38,009 nucleotides of DNA from Treponema sp. (GTDB lineage: Bacteria; Spirochaetota; Spirochaetia; Treponematales; Treponemataceae). Made by a program: the position numbers and the translations under genes. The notes under the pieces were generated by a model. It searched no databases and was not told the origin of the DNA. It saw only the letters and a list, made by a program, of their open reading frames with translations. The stretch spans positions 1 to 38,009 of the forward strand of contig JAEDJA010000024.1 of NCBI GenBank assembly GCA_016296575.1. The letters are read 5' to 3'. Positions 7,480-16,170 of this stretch are shown piece by piece; positions within the stretch are counted from its first letter, which is position 1, and each line of letters begins with the position of its first letter.

Positions 7480-9192
7480 TTATTCTTTATCCTGAAGGGC
7501 ATCATAGCCAGATTCCCCTGTACGTACTTTGATTACATTTTCTACAGGGTATACAAAGATTTTTCCATCTCCAATGTGACCTGTATAAAGTGCCTTCTTA
7601 GCAGCTTCAATAACTTCACTAACAGGAATCTTGCTTACTACAATTTCTACCTTTACTTTTGGAAGAAGTGTTACTTCAACAGGAACACCACGGTAGAACT
7701 CGTTTGCACCTTTCTGCATACCACAACCCATTACATTTACAACAGTCATACCTGTTACACCAATAGCTGTCATGGCATCCTTCAAAGCGTTGAATCTGTT
7801 CTGCTTTGCAATGATTACTACCTTGTGAGCAGGAGCATCTGAGCTTGCGGCCATTGTAACCGGTACAGATTCTGTAATTTCAACACCAGCTTCTTTTGCT
7901 TCAGAAAGTTCATCAGGAGTGTACTGTGTAAGGAATCCAGCGTATCCAGATTCAAGACCGTGTTCAAGCTTATCAAGACCAACAATTTCTTCTTCGGCAG
8001 TAACACGAAGTCCAAACACTTTCTTGATTACAAGGAATGTAATGGTGATTGTTACAGCTGTCCAAAGTGCAACAGTTCCGAATCCCAAAAGCTGAAGTCC
8101 AAGAAGCTTAAATCCACCACCGTAGAACAAACCAACAATTACTTCACCAGAAGCATCTGCAATGGAATATCCAGGAGCAGAAGCTGTTGCAAAAAGACCA
8201 ACAGCAATTGTACCCCAGATACCGTTCATCATATGTACTGCTACAGCACCAACAGGGTCATCAATATGGAGTTTATAGTCCAAAAGCCATACACCAAAAA
8301 TTACCAGAAGACCAGATACAACACCAATTACCATTGCCCCAAAACAGTCTGTTACATCACAAGGAGCTGTAATTGCTACAAGACCTGCAAGACTGGCGTT
8401 CAAACACATTGAAACATCAGGCTTACCATATTTGATCCATGTAAAAATCATTGTTGTTACAGTTGCAATGGCAGGAGCTACAGTTGTTGTAAGGAAGATT
8501 GATCCAAGCTGATCAAGTGATGTAGCTGCTGCACCGTTGAATCCATACCAACCCAACCAAAGAATGAATACACCAAGTGCACCGATTGGAAGGTTGTGTC
8601 CTGGGAAGGCGTGAACCTTTGTTACTTTTCCACAAGCATCACGTTCAAACTTACCGATACGTGGACCTAAGAGTTTGGCACCAATCAAAGCTGAAATACC
8701 ACCAACCATATGAATTGCACAAGAACCTGCAAAATCGTGGAAACCAAGCTGTGAAAGCCATCCGCCACCCCAGATCCAGTGTGCTTCAATTGGATAAATA
8801 AGTCCTGAAATTACTGCAGAGTAAACACAGTAAGAAAGGAACTTTGTACGTTCTGCCATAGCACCAGAAACGATTGTTGCAGTTGTGGCACAGAATACAA
8901 GGTTGAATACGAAGTTTGAAAAATCAAATCCTGCGTATGAGCTGAAAATGTCAAATCCAGGTTTTCCAATAAGACCTGCAACATCTTCGCCAAGCAAAAG
9001 ACTAAAACCAATAAGAATGAACATTACTGTACCAATACAGAAGTCCATAAGGTTTTTCATAATGATGTTACCAGTGTTTTTTGCACGAGTAAAACCGGTT
9101 TCTACCATTGCAAATCCGGCCTGCATCCAGAAAACCAGTGCAGCACCAATAAGGAACCACACCCCAAATACCAAACTACTAACTTCTTCCAT
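7480..9192 (-). CDS. amt: Ammonium transporter with fused C-terminal P-II regulatory domain
   Basis: 570 aa, against about 400-450 for a usual Amt. Residues 1-395 are an eleven-helix Amt/MEP/Rh channel; the pore histidine pair lies in CAIHMVGG and AVHMMNG. From about residue 456 a whole P-II (GlnB/GlnK) domain follows: HKVVIIAKQNRFNALKDAM, GCGMQKGANEFYRGVPVEV (T-loop) and YTGHIGDGKIFV (B-loop). The Tyr uridylylated in E. coli GlnB (residue 51) aligns with Val, so control is probably by ligand binding rather than uridylylation. Strong SD GGAGG. It lies 33 bp after glnN, the two evidently co-transcribed from the attenuated glnN promoter. Confidence 0.95.
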   Translation of the reverse strand: MEEVSSLVFGVWFLIGAALVFWMQAGFAMVETGFTRAKNTGNIIMKNLMDFCIGTVMFILIGFSLLLGEDVAGLIGKPGFDIFSSYAGFDFSNFVFNLVFCATTATIVSGAMAERTKFLSYCVYSAVISGLIYPIEAHWIWGGGWLSQLGFHDFAGSCAIHMVGGISALIGAKLLGPRIGKFERDACGKVTKVHAFPGHNLPIGALGVFILWLGWYGFNGAAATSLDQLGSIFLTTTVAPAIATVTTMIFTWIKYGKPDVSMCLNASLAGLVAITAPCDVTDCFGAMVIGVVSGLLVIFGVWLLDYKLHIDDPVGAVAVHMMNGIWGTIAVGLFATASAPGYSIADASGEVIVGLFYGGGFKLLGLQLLGFGTVALWTAVTITITFLVIKKVFGLRVTAEEEIVGLDKLEHGLESGYAGFLTQYTPDELSEAKEAGVEITESVPVTMAASSDAPAHKVVIIAKQNRFNALKDAMTAIGVTGMTVVNVMGCGMQKGANEFYRGVPVEVTLLPKVKVEIVVSKIPVSEVIEAAKKALYTGHIGDGKIFVYPVENVIKVRTGESGYDALQDKE

Positions 9193-9225
9193 AAGTAACC
9201 TCCAAAGAAGACTTTTTTTACAATA

Positions 9226-11331
9226 CTATTTTACGCTGAACAAGATGTCACCGTAGCTTGGGAAAGGCCACAAGTCTTTTGGTGTAATGGTTTCAAGTTC
9301 ATCAGCATATGAGCGGAGCTCGTCCATTGCAACAAGAACTTCGTCATGATAGAAGAATGCCAGTTTTTCAGCATCTTCAAGAGCCTTAGCCTGTTCAACC
9401 TTTGCTTCAAGAACTCCAACTGCTTTGTAGATTTTTGAAGTAAGGGCTGCAACCTTTTTCAAAAGATCTTTTTCGTAAGCTGTTTCAAGTTCTGCTGCGC
9501 TTGTTCCAAGTGCATCTTTTTCAAGACTTACTGTTTTTGCCAGGCAGCTTGCAAATCTTGTTCCACATGGAAGTACCTGTTTTTTTGTCATATCAATCAT
9601 AGTAAGAGCTTCAATGTTCAGAAGCTTCCAGTAGTTTTCGTTCTGGATTTCAAAACGGCTCTTTGCTTCAGCTTCAGTAAATACACCATGTTTTTCAAAA
9701 GCAGCAAGGTTTTTGGCATCACACAAGTGAGCGTTAGCTTCAGGTGCAGATTTAAGGTTCAAAAGTCCGCGGCTTTCAGCTTCTTTTACCCAGGCATCAT
9801 CGTATCCATTGCCGTTGAAAATGATGCGTTTGTGTTCTTTAATGGTTTTCAGAATAAGCTTCTGAAGATCATTGTTGAAGTCTTTACTTCCCTCAAGTTC
9901 ATCTGCAAACTGAGAAAGAACTTCAGCAACTGCAGTGTTGATCATAATGTTTGCACAAGCTATTGAATCCTGACTACCAAGCATACGGAATTCAAACTTA
10001 TTACCAGTAAAAGCAAATGGTGAAGTTCGGTTACGGTCAGTTGTATCCTTGCTGAATTCAGGAAGAACTGTAACACCAATCTGCATTTTTTCTTTTGCAT
10101 GTTCACCGTATGGTTTTCCATTTTCAAGTGCATCAAGGATTTCTGCAAGTTCATCACCTACGAACATTGAAACGATAGCTGGAGGAGCTTCATTTGCTCC
10201 AAGACGGTGATCGTTTCCAGCAGATGCAACAGAAATACGAAGCAGATCCTGATAATCATCAACAGCTTTAATAACTGCACTCAGGAACAAAAGGAACTGA
10301 GCGTTACTGATTGGTGTAGCACCTGGATCCAGAAGGTTTTTACCAGTATTTGTACTGATAGACCAGTTATTGTGTTTACCACTTCCGTTTACACCTTCAA
10401 AAGGTTTTTCGTGAAGAAGACATACCATTCCGTGGCGGCTTGCAACCTTACGCAGGATTTCCATTGTAAGCTGGTTATGGTCACAGGCCAGGTTTGTTGT
10501 TGTAAAGATTGGTGCCAGTTCGTGCTGAGCTGGAGCAACTTCGTTATGTTCAGTTTTTGCAAGAATTCCAAGTTTCCAAAGTTCATCATTCAGATCTTTC
10601 ATAAAGGCCTGAACACGTGGTTTAATCATACCAAAGTAGTGATCTTCCAGTTCCTGTCCTTTTGGAGCTTTAGCACCGAAAAGTGTGCGTCCTGTATAAA
10701 TAAGGTCTTCCCGTTTATCGAAAACTGATTTATCAATAAGAAAATATTCCTGTTCTGGACCAACTGTTGTTTTTACACTTGTAACATCAGCATTTCCAAA
10801 GAGGTGAAGAACACGGAGAGCCTGTTTGTTGATGGCTTCCATTGAACGAAGCAAAGGTGTCTTTTTATCAAGAGCTTCCCCTGTGTAAGAACAGAAGGCT
10901 GTTGGAATACAAAGTGTTCCATCCTTAATAAAAGCATAAGAAGTTGGATCCCATGCTGTATAACCACGAGCTTCAAATGTAGCACGGATTCCTCCGCTTG
11001 GGAAAGAAGAAGCATCAGGTTCACCCTGAACAAGTTCTTTTCCGCTGAATTCCATAATAATCTGTCCATCTGCTGTTGGCTGAATGAAGCTGTCGTGTTT
11101 TTCGGCAGTTACACCTGTCAATGGCTGGAACCAGTGTGTAAAATGAGTAGCACCCTTTTCAATAGCCCAGTCCTTCATAGCATTGGCTACAACGTTTGCT
11201 ACTGTAATATCAAGTTTTTCTCCGTCTTTAATAGTGCGCATAAGGGCTTTGAAAGTGTCCTTTGGCAGTCTTTCTTTCATGGTTATTTCGTTGAATACCA
11301 TGCTTCCAAATTCTTCAGTTACTGTTGACAT
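9226..11331 (-). CDS. glnN: Glutamine synthetase type III
   Basis: 701 aa, the usual length for GSIII (about 700 versus 450 for GSI). It makes glutamine from glutamate, ammonium and ATP. Family signatures are visible: HWFQPLTG, FPSGGIRATFEARGYTAWD, TVGPEQEYFLID, HNEVAPAQHELAP, KPFEGVNGSGKHNNWS and NRTSPFAFTGNKFEFR. Start ATG has GGAGG 8 nt upstream. Upstream is a strong promoter and a leader of about 170 nt with two successive terminators; downstream is amt-P-II. The pair forms an ammonium uptake and assimilation operon. Confidence 0.97.
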   Translation of the reverse strand: MSTVTEEFGSMVFNEITMKERLPKDTFKALMRTIKDGEKLDITVANVVANAMKDWAIEKGATHFTHWFQPLTGVTAEKHDSFIQPTADGQIIMEFSGKELVQGEPDASSFPSGGIRATFEARGYTAWDPTSYAFIKDGTLCIPTAFCSYTGEALDKKTPLLRSMEAINKQALRVLHLFGNADVTSVKTTVGPEQEYFLIDKSVFDKREDLIYTGRTLFGAKAPKGQELEDHYFGMIKPRVQAFMKDLNDELWKLGILAKTEHNEVAPAQHELAPIFTTTNLACDHNQLTMEILRKVASRHGMVCLLHEKPFEGVNGSGKHNNWSISTNTGKNLLDPGATPISNAQFLLFLSAVIKAVDDYQDLLRISVASAGNDHRLGANEAPPAIVSMFVGDELAEILDALENGKPYGEHAKEKMQIGVTVLPEFSKDTTDRNRTSPFAFTGNKFEFRMLGSQDSIACANIMINTAVAEVLSQFADELEGSKDFNNDLQKLILKTIKEHKRIIFNGNGYDDAWVKEAESRGLLNLKSAPEANAHLCDAKNLAAFEKHGVFTEAEAKSRFEIQNENYWKLLNIEALTMIDMTKKQVLPCGTRFASCLAKTVSLEKDALGTSAAELETAYEKDLLKKVAALTSKIYKAVGVLEAKVEQAKALEDAEKLAFFYHDEVLVAMDELRSYADELETITPKDLWPFPSYGDILFSVK

Positions 11332-11350
11332 TTATTTACCTCCGTAAACT

Positions 11351-11416
11351 AAAAAAGGCGGCAATGAACTCCCCTTCAGACACGTCTATCTGAATAATGG
11401 GCCTCATTGCCGCCTT
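11351..11416 (-). promoter_or_regulatory. glnN leader terminator 2, directly before the SD
   Basis: On the minus strand AAGGCGGCAATGA (11404-11416) pairs perfectly with TCATTGCCGCCTT (11355-11367), then a T tract (11351-11356), then GGAGG and the ATG. The arms enclose an inner hairpin TTCAGA/TCTGAA. The position demands readthrough for glnN and amt expression. Confidence 0.8.
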
Positions 11417-11443
11417 CAATTAAGTACTAATGTAATATCAAAC

Positions 11444-11483
11444 AAAAAAAATAGCCGCAGACTCCAATAAGGGAATCGGCGGC
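11444..11483 (-). promoter_or_regulatory. glnN leader terminator 1
   Basis: GCCGC (11479-11483) pairs with GCGGC (11454-11458), with further GA/TC and TCC/GGA pairing inside, followed by TATTTTTTTT on the minus strand (eight T at 11444-11451). It lies about 16 nt after the predicted transcript start and about 30 nt before terminator 2. Confidence 0.7.
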
Positions 11484-11505
11484 GTCTTTGTCGTTCGATA
11501 TCTAA

Positions 11506-11534
11506 GTTATATCGCTGCAAAAAATTTTTGTCAA
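11506..11534 (-). promoter_or_regulatory. glnN-amt promoter
   Basis: TTGACA (11529-11534), exactly 17 bp, TATAAC (11506-11511). Near consensus for the housekeeping sigma factor, so regulation is likely after initiation, through the leader terminators. Confidence 0.8.
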
Positions 11535-11555
11535 TAATAATTCCGCAATTTTTTA

Positions 11556-12827
11556 TTATTTTACGATAATTGCATCTCGTTCTGCACCAACTGAAACATA
11601 TTTGATGTAGCAGCCAGTTTCTTTTTCGATGTAATTTACATAATCCTGTGCTGCTTTTGGCAGATCTTCGAATTTGCGGCATTTAGAAATATCTTCTTTC
11701 CAGCCTGGCATAAATTCGTAAACAGGTTTTGCATTTTTAAGCGCATCTCCACTTGGGAAACGGTCTGTTTCTTTTCCATCAACAATATATTTTGTACAAA
11801 CAGGAATCTTATCCATGAAAGAAAGAACATCCAGTTTTGTAAGGGCAATTTCTGTAGCACCCTGCATGCGAATACCATATCTTGAAGCAACAATGTCGAA
11901 TCCACCTACGCGGCGAGGACGTCCAGTTGCGGCACCATATTCACCACCGGCTTCACGAAGATCATCTCCCATTTTGTCAAAAAGTTCACAAGTGAAAGGA
12001 CCTTCACCAACACATGAAGAGTAAGCTTTCATGATACCAACTACTGTGTCCAGTTTTTTACCAGGAATACCAGCTCCAACAGGGGCATAACCAGCAATTG
12101 TAGAAGAAGATGATGTATATGGGTAAATACCGTAGTCAATGTCACGGAGGGCACCAAGCTGTGCTTCGAACATTACTTTTTTACCGTTATCGATCATGTC
12201 ATAAAGATAGTCTGTTGTATCACAGATGCAGTCTTTGAAATCAGAACCGAATTTTTCCATCCAGGCAATCATATCGTCAGCTTTGATGGCTTCGTGTTTG
12301 TATCCGTTTGCAATTGTAAGGTTTTTCCATTCAATAATAGCAGGCATTTTTTCTTTTACGCTGTCCATGTGAAGAAGGTCACCCATACGGAAGGTTTTCT
12401 TGTAGTATTTATCTGCATAAACAGGAGCAATACCGCGGCGTGTTGAACCAAATTTTGCATCACCAAGACGGTCTTCCTCAAGAATATCCAGCAGCTTGTG
12501 GTAAGGCATACAGATTGTAGCACGGTCAGAAATCTTAAGATTTTCCGGTCCGATTTTAATGCCCTGTGAACGGAGTGTATTTACTTCGTTGTAAAGATGT
12601 TCAATGTCGATAACCATACCTGGTCCAAGAACATTTACTGTGCTTTCGCGGAGAATTCCACTTGGCATGAGGTTCAGGATAAACTTGCCCCGGTTATTGA
12701 TTACAGTGTGACCTGCATTATTTCCACCCTGATAGCGGATAACGATGTCGTACTGTTCACTCAAAAGGTCTACCATGCGGCCTTTTCCTTCATCACCCCA
12801 GTTAATACCAACGATAGCTGTTAACAT
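11556..12827 (-). CDS. purA: Adenylosuccinate synthetase
   Basis: 423 aa. It joins IMP and aspartate using GTP, the first step to AMP. The N-terminal GxxxxGK-type loop GINWGDEGKGRMVD, then YQGGNNAGHTV, and the C-terminal SVGAERDAIIV are all present. Start ATG 12825-12827 has GGAG 6 nt upstream; an in-frame TTG at 12837-12839 overlaps that SD and is discounted. The promoter is 12883-12911. The gene precedes the glnN promoter, with a spacer of only about 20 bp from its stop to the glnN -35. Divergent from the GH26 gene. Confidence 0.96.
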   Translation of the reverse strand: MLTAIVGINWGDEGKGRMVDLLSEQYDIVIRYQGGNNAGHTVINNRGKFILNLMPSGILRESTVNVLGPGMVIDIEHLYNEVNTLRSQGIKIGPENLKISDRATICMPYHKLLDILEEDRLGDAKFGSTRRGIAPVYADKYYKKTFRMGDLLHMDSVKEKMPAIIEWKNLTIANGYKHEAIKADDMIAWMEKFGSDFKDCICDTTDYLYDMIDNGKKVMFEAQLGALRDIDYGIYPYTSSSSTIAGYAPVGAGIPGKKLDTVVGIMKAYSSCVGEGPFTCELFDKMGDDLREAGGEYGAATGRPRRVGGFDIVASRYGIRMQGATEIALTKLDVLSFMDKIPVCTKYIVDGKETDRFPSGDALKNAKPVYEFMPGWKEDISKCRKFEDLPKAAQDYVNYIEKETGCYIKYVSVGAERDAIIVK

Positions 12828-12882
12828 GTGTAACTCCAATTTATATTTTCTTTATTCTTTGTGAGATTTCCCCACCGTTTAC

Positions 12883-12911
12883 ATTATGCCGTATTTTTCA
12901 TTTTTCTACAA
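12883..12911 (-). promoter_or_regulatory. purA promoter
   Basis: TTGTAG (12906-12911), 17 bp, CATAAT (12883-12888). Predicts a leader of about 50 nt containing the SD. Confidence 0.5.
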
Positions 12912-12944
12912 TAAAAGGCACTAAAATACAGTGTTTTATATCAG

Positions 12945-12974
12945 ATGACAATATCAAAAAAAATCACATATAAT
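12945..12974 (+). promoter_or_regulatory. GH26 promoter, predicted leaderless
   Basis: ATGACA (12945-12950), 18 bp, TATAAT (12969-12974), then ATAAAC and the ATG at 12981. The 6-nt gap puts the expected transcript start on the A of ATG. Confidence 0.6.
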
Positions 12975-12980
12975 ATAAAC

Positions 12981-14051
12981 ATGACACCAAACAATTCAAA
13001 ATCACTTTCAAAAAATGCCAAAATCCTAATGGATTATCTTACTTCAAATTTTGGAAAAAAAGTTATTTCCGGCATGATGGACTTAACCTGGCGTGATACT
13101 GTTGATGAAGCCGACGTTGTTTACGAAAAAACCGGCAAATATCCAGCCCTTATGGGATTTGATTTCATGCACATTGATCATAAAAATGGATCTGGTACAA
13201 CCCAGGCAGAACGAGCCCGAGACTGGTTTTACGGTGATTACAAATTTCGTTCCCAATACACAGGGCGTCGTGGAGGAATCGTCGCTTTCTGCTGGCACTG
13301 GTACGTTCCGTCATCCAATGGACAGCCGGCTTTCTATGCCCACTCAGACCGGCTTCCTGAAACTGATTTCCGTATTCCTTACATTGCCAAAACCGATTCT
13401 CTTGATGAAAATTCACCAGAATATAAATACATTATTTCATCCATGGACAAAGTATGCGAAAAACTGCTGTGGCTAAAGGAACAGAATGTCCCGGTTTTAT
13501 GGCGTCCACTTCACGAAGCTAACGGAAAGTGGTTCTGGTGGGGTTGCGGTGACAAAAATGGCGAAAACCGTGGAAAAGCCCTTATTGCACTGTGGAAACT
13601 GATGGTAAATCACTTCAATTCAAAAGGCCTGGACAATCTTATCTGGGTTTGGAGTGGTCAGGATGAAGAAAATTATCCAGGTGACCAGTGGGTAGATATT
13701 GCAGGCGAAGACATTTATGCCACCACAGCCCACAAAACCGACACTTCCAGCCAGAAAACCCGTTTTGATTTTGAAAAAAAAATTACCTCTGAAAAAAAGA
13801 TTATTGCCCTTTCTGAAAACGGAACCATCCCCGATATTGATGAAATGATTAAAGACAAAGCAATGTGGTCCTGGTTTATGACCTGGAACGATATGAAAAT
13901 CAATGAAAATGAACGTCCTTATGGAGATACTTTCAGTGATTCAAACTTTTTTGCAGGTGAACATTTTAATCCCCGCCAACACGCAATAAAGGTTTTCAAT
14001 CATCCGGCTGTAATCACAATGGAAAACCTGGATATTGATTTTGAACGATAA
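12981..14051 (+). CDS. Glycoside hydrolase family 26, beta-mannanase-like, cytoplasmic
   Basis: 356 aa. GH26 enzymes cleave beta-1,4-mannans by a retaining mechanism. The acid/base E179 is in RPLHEANGKWFWWG and the nucleophile E279 in IALSENG; KVISGMMDLTW and GIVAFCWHWYVP are further family blocks. There is no signal peptide or lipobox, so it should act on imported manno-oligosaccharides. The start at 12981 is preferred over 12945 because a promoter -10 lies within the extra 12 codons and no SD precedes either. Its end overlaps the rsuA-type gene, suggesting translational coupling. Exact substrate unknown. Confidence 0.88.
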   Translation: MTPNNSKSLSKNAKILMDYLTSNFGKKVISGMMDLTWRDTVDEADVVYEKTGKYPALMGFDFMHIDHKNGSGTTQAERARDWFYGDYKFRSQYTGRRGGIVAFCWHWYVPSSNGQPAFYAHSDRLPETDFRIPYIAKTDSLDENSPEYKYIISSMDKVCEKLLWLKEQNVPVLWRPLHEANGKWFWWGCGDKNGENRGKALIALWKLMVNHFNSKGLDNLIWVWSGQDEENYPGDQWVDIAGEDIYATTAHKTDTSSQKTRFDFEKKITSEKKIIALSENGTIPDIDEMIKDKAMWSWFMTWNDMKINENERPYGDTFSDSNFFAGEHFNPRQHAIKVFNHPAVITMENLDIDFER

Positions 14052-14739
14052 TTTTTTACAGAGCCGCTCTATTTCCCGTATTCTCATACACCAGGGCTTC
14101 TGCCCTATGCGGGGAGTTCCGGCTTTCCTGAAAAATCACACTGTTCTTCTAAACGGACAGCGGGTTTTATTAAAAGAAACTCTTGTTTATCCTCAGGATG
14201 AAATCACCATTGATGGAACAATTCTTCTGCGAAAACCAGACATTACTTTTTTGATGGACAAACCTAAAGGCTATGTATGTTCCAGGGTTTCAGACAGAAG
14301 GCAGACAGTTTATTCCCTTCTTCCACAAGAGCTTCAGGAAACCAAAGACCTTCACACGGCAGGACGTCTTGATGCCGACACCACAGGACTTTTGATTTTT
14401 ACAACAAACGGAAATCTTTCAAATTATCTTACGGATCCCAAAAACAAGATTGAAAAAGAATATTCTGTTACCCTGAAAAAACCACTTACCAAAAGTGAAC
14501 AGGAAGTTTATATATCAAAATGCAACCAGGGACTTTATATTCCCCCTGAAAAAAAAGACGGTGATTTTACCGCTTTTCCCAAAAAGCTTTATTTTACATC
14601 TCCAAACTCATGCCGAATCACATTAACCGAAGGCCGTTTTCATGAAGTGCGGAGAATCTTTCAGTCCCTTGGAAACCTGGTAATTGAATTAAGACGTATT
14701 TCCATGGGACCTTATTCGCTGGAAGACTTAAACAATTAA
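14035..14739 (+). CDS. RsuA-family rRNA pseudouridine synthase
   Basis: 234 aa from TTG 14035. The N-terminal S4-like RNA-binding segment (LKNHTVLLNGQRVLLKE) is followed by the catalytic domain: DKPKGYVCSRVSD and AGRLDADTTGLLIFTTNG with catalytic Asp113, then EGRFHEVRRIFQSLGN. This is the RsuA/RluB/RluE group that isomerises specific rRNA uridines; RsuA (16S position 516) is the likeliest. The start is uncertain: TTG at 14035 or 14041, both inside the GH26 gene; the first ATG would delete the S4 part. Its stop overlaps by 4 bp the stop of the convergent radical SAM gene. Confidence 0.85.
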   Translation: MILNDNFLQSRSISRILIHQGFCPMRGVPAFLKNHTVLLNGQRVLLKETLVYPQDEITIDGTILLRKPDITFLMDKPKGYVCSRVSDRRQTVYSLLPQELQETKDLHTAGRLDADTTGLLIFTTNGNLSNYLTDPKNKIEKEYSVTLKKPLTKSEQEVYISKCNQGLYIPPEKKDGDFTAFPKKLYFTSPNSCRITLTEGRFHEVRRIFQSLGNLVIELRRISMGPYSLEDLNN

Positions 14740-15716
14740 TCCTTCCAGTGCCAGTTTTTCTTTGCCAGATTGTTTGGGAACGGCACAGCATTGTTAAAAT
14801 CAGGAAGCCAATCTGTATCGGTAGTCAGTTCCTGATAATATAGGAATTCAAAATCGTAGGCATCAATAATATCTTCAAGATCTTCATTTTCCTGAAGGTT
14901 CACAAGACGGTTTTCGATTGTAGAAAGTGCCCTTTTTCGCCTTGCAAGTTCAGCATCTCCTTCTTTAAAAGGAACCGGAGTATACTGACTCATAAGAGAA
15001 ATCACACCACGGCCGTCAGCATTGTCCTTAAGCCACTGAAGAACATCAACTGTTTCTTCAAAACGTCCCGGCAAAAAAAGATGACGAACAATAACACCCT
15101 GATTCATTTTATCACCATCAATTTCCATAGGATAATTGTCCAGCATCCATTTTACAGCTTTTCTTGCAGCCTCAGGATAATCGGGAGCGGCAAAAAGGTC
15201 TTTGGAAAGTTTTGGATTAAGGGTTTTCAAATCCGGAAGCCAGATTGATACCAGCTCTTTCAAAAGCTCCAGACTTTCCACACTTTCATAGGCACTTGAG
15301 TTCCAGGCAAAAGGAATTTTTACACCTTTTTCCTTTGCAAGCCTGATACCTTCCGCAATTTTTGGAATATGATGACTTCCCGTAATCAGGTTGATGTTCT
15401 CTGCACCTTTTTCCTGAAGATCTAGGCACATGGCAGCAAATTCTTCAGTAGAGATTTCACGGCCCATTCCGTTTTGGGAAATCTGGTAGTTCTGGCAGAA
15501 AGCACAGCGAAGTGTACAGCCAGTAAAAAATATGGTTCCACTTCCCCCCTTCACGGTGATTACAGGTTCTTCGCCAAAATGAAGCCCGGCCCAGGCAACA
15601 CGGAGCTTGTCTTTTTCTCCACAAAAGCCTGCTGCTTTACTTCTGTCTATTCCGCATTTTCTTGGGCACTGAGTACAATTTAAATATAGGGAGTTTAAAT
15701 CAATCGAGTCAGACAA
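14736..15716 (-). CDS. Radical SAM protein, PflX-like (COG1313 type)
   Basis: 326 aa. The SAM cluster motif is C67-x3-C71-x2-C74 in GCTLRCAFCQNYQIS, followed by the barrel with ITGSHHIP and WNSSAYES. Four further cysteines near the N-terminus (C14, C17, C21, C32) could bind another metal or cluster. Related proteins are homologues of pyruvate formate-lyase activase, but their substrate is not known. The start is TTG directly after the TAA of the upstream gene with GGGG about 9 nt before it, so translation is probably coupled. The stop overlaps the convergent rsuA-type gene. Confidence 0.85.
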   Translation of the reverse strand: MSDSIDLNSLYLNCTQCPRKCGIDRSKAAGFCGEKDKLRVAWAGLHFGEEPVITVKGGSGTIFFTGCTLRCAFCQNYQISQNGMGREISTEEFAAMCLDLQEKGAENINLITGSHHIPKIAEGIRLAKEKGVKIPFAWNSSAYESVESLELLKELVSIWLPDLKTLNPKLSKDLFAAPDYPEAARKAVKWMLDNYPMEIDGDKMNQGVIVRHLFLPGRFEETVDVLQWLKDNADGRGVISLMSQYTPVPFKEGDAELARRKRALSTIENRLVNLQENEDLEDIIDAYDFEFLYYQELTTDTDWLPDFNNAVPFPNNLAKKNWHWKD

Positions 15717-16124
15717 TTAAATTGCCCCGTGATCTACAAGAATGCTCATAAGTTCAGTCAGTTCACCAATTTCCATATCTTCTGCTTCGTAATTTACAAG
15801 CACACCGATTTCACGCCAGTCTTCTATGGAAACAAGCTCTTCCAGCTCGTCACTTTTATTCAGAAAAGCATTAAAGGCACCAAGAAGACGGATATTATCT
15901 TCGGTAGGTTCATTTCCTTCAACAAAAGACTTGGAAGAAGTAACATGTTCTTTTTCCCAATAATCGAAAATAGCATTTGCAAGACTTTTTGATGAATCTG
16001 AAGAGCGTTCAAAAAGCTTTGCCAGCTCATCATTAACTTTATAATAATCAAGGCTGCCGTCTTGAGAGCGGGCAAACTTTACAGCCTTTTTTAAATCGGT
16101 AATAAGTTTTTCTGTTTCAGTCAT
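15717..16124 (-). CDS. Small acidic protein of unknown function
   Basis: 135 aa, not recognised. It is acidic and predicted mostly helical, with no membrane segment, signal peptide or cysteine. It is directly upstream of the PflX-like gene, whose TTG start abuts its stop, so the two are evidently one transcript. There is no SD; instead a complete promoter ends 6 nt before the ATG, predicting a leaderless mRNA. It could partner the radical SAM enzyme, but nothing in the sequence proves this. Confidence 0.75.
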   Translation of the reverse strand: MTETEKLITDLKKAVKFARSQDGSLDYYKVNDELAKLFERSSDSSKSLANAIFDYWEKEHVTSSKSFVEGNEPTEDNIRLLGAFNAFLNKSDELEELVSIEDWREIGVLVNYEAEDMEIGELTELMSILVDHGAI

Positions 16125-16130
16125 AGGATT

Positions 16131-16159
16131 ATTTTATCATAACTGAAACAGTATGTCAT
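16131..16159 (-). promoter_or_regulatory. Promoter of the 135-aa gene, predicted leaderless
   Basis: ATGACA (16154-16159), 17 bp, TAAAAT (16131-16136) preceded by TGA (extended -10), then AATCCT and the ATG at 16124. Confidence 0.6.
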
Positions 16160-16170
16160 CTTTCTAAGGT

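Noticed and set aside
11351..11416. ANTAR-type hexaloop in the glnN leader
   Set aside because: The inner hairpin loop (AGACGT at best) lacks G at position 4, and no paired hairpin was found, so ANTAR control is not claimed for glnN.
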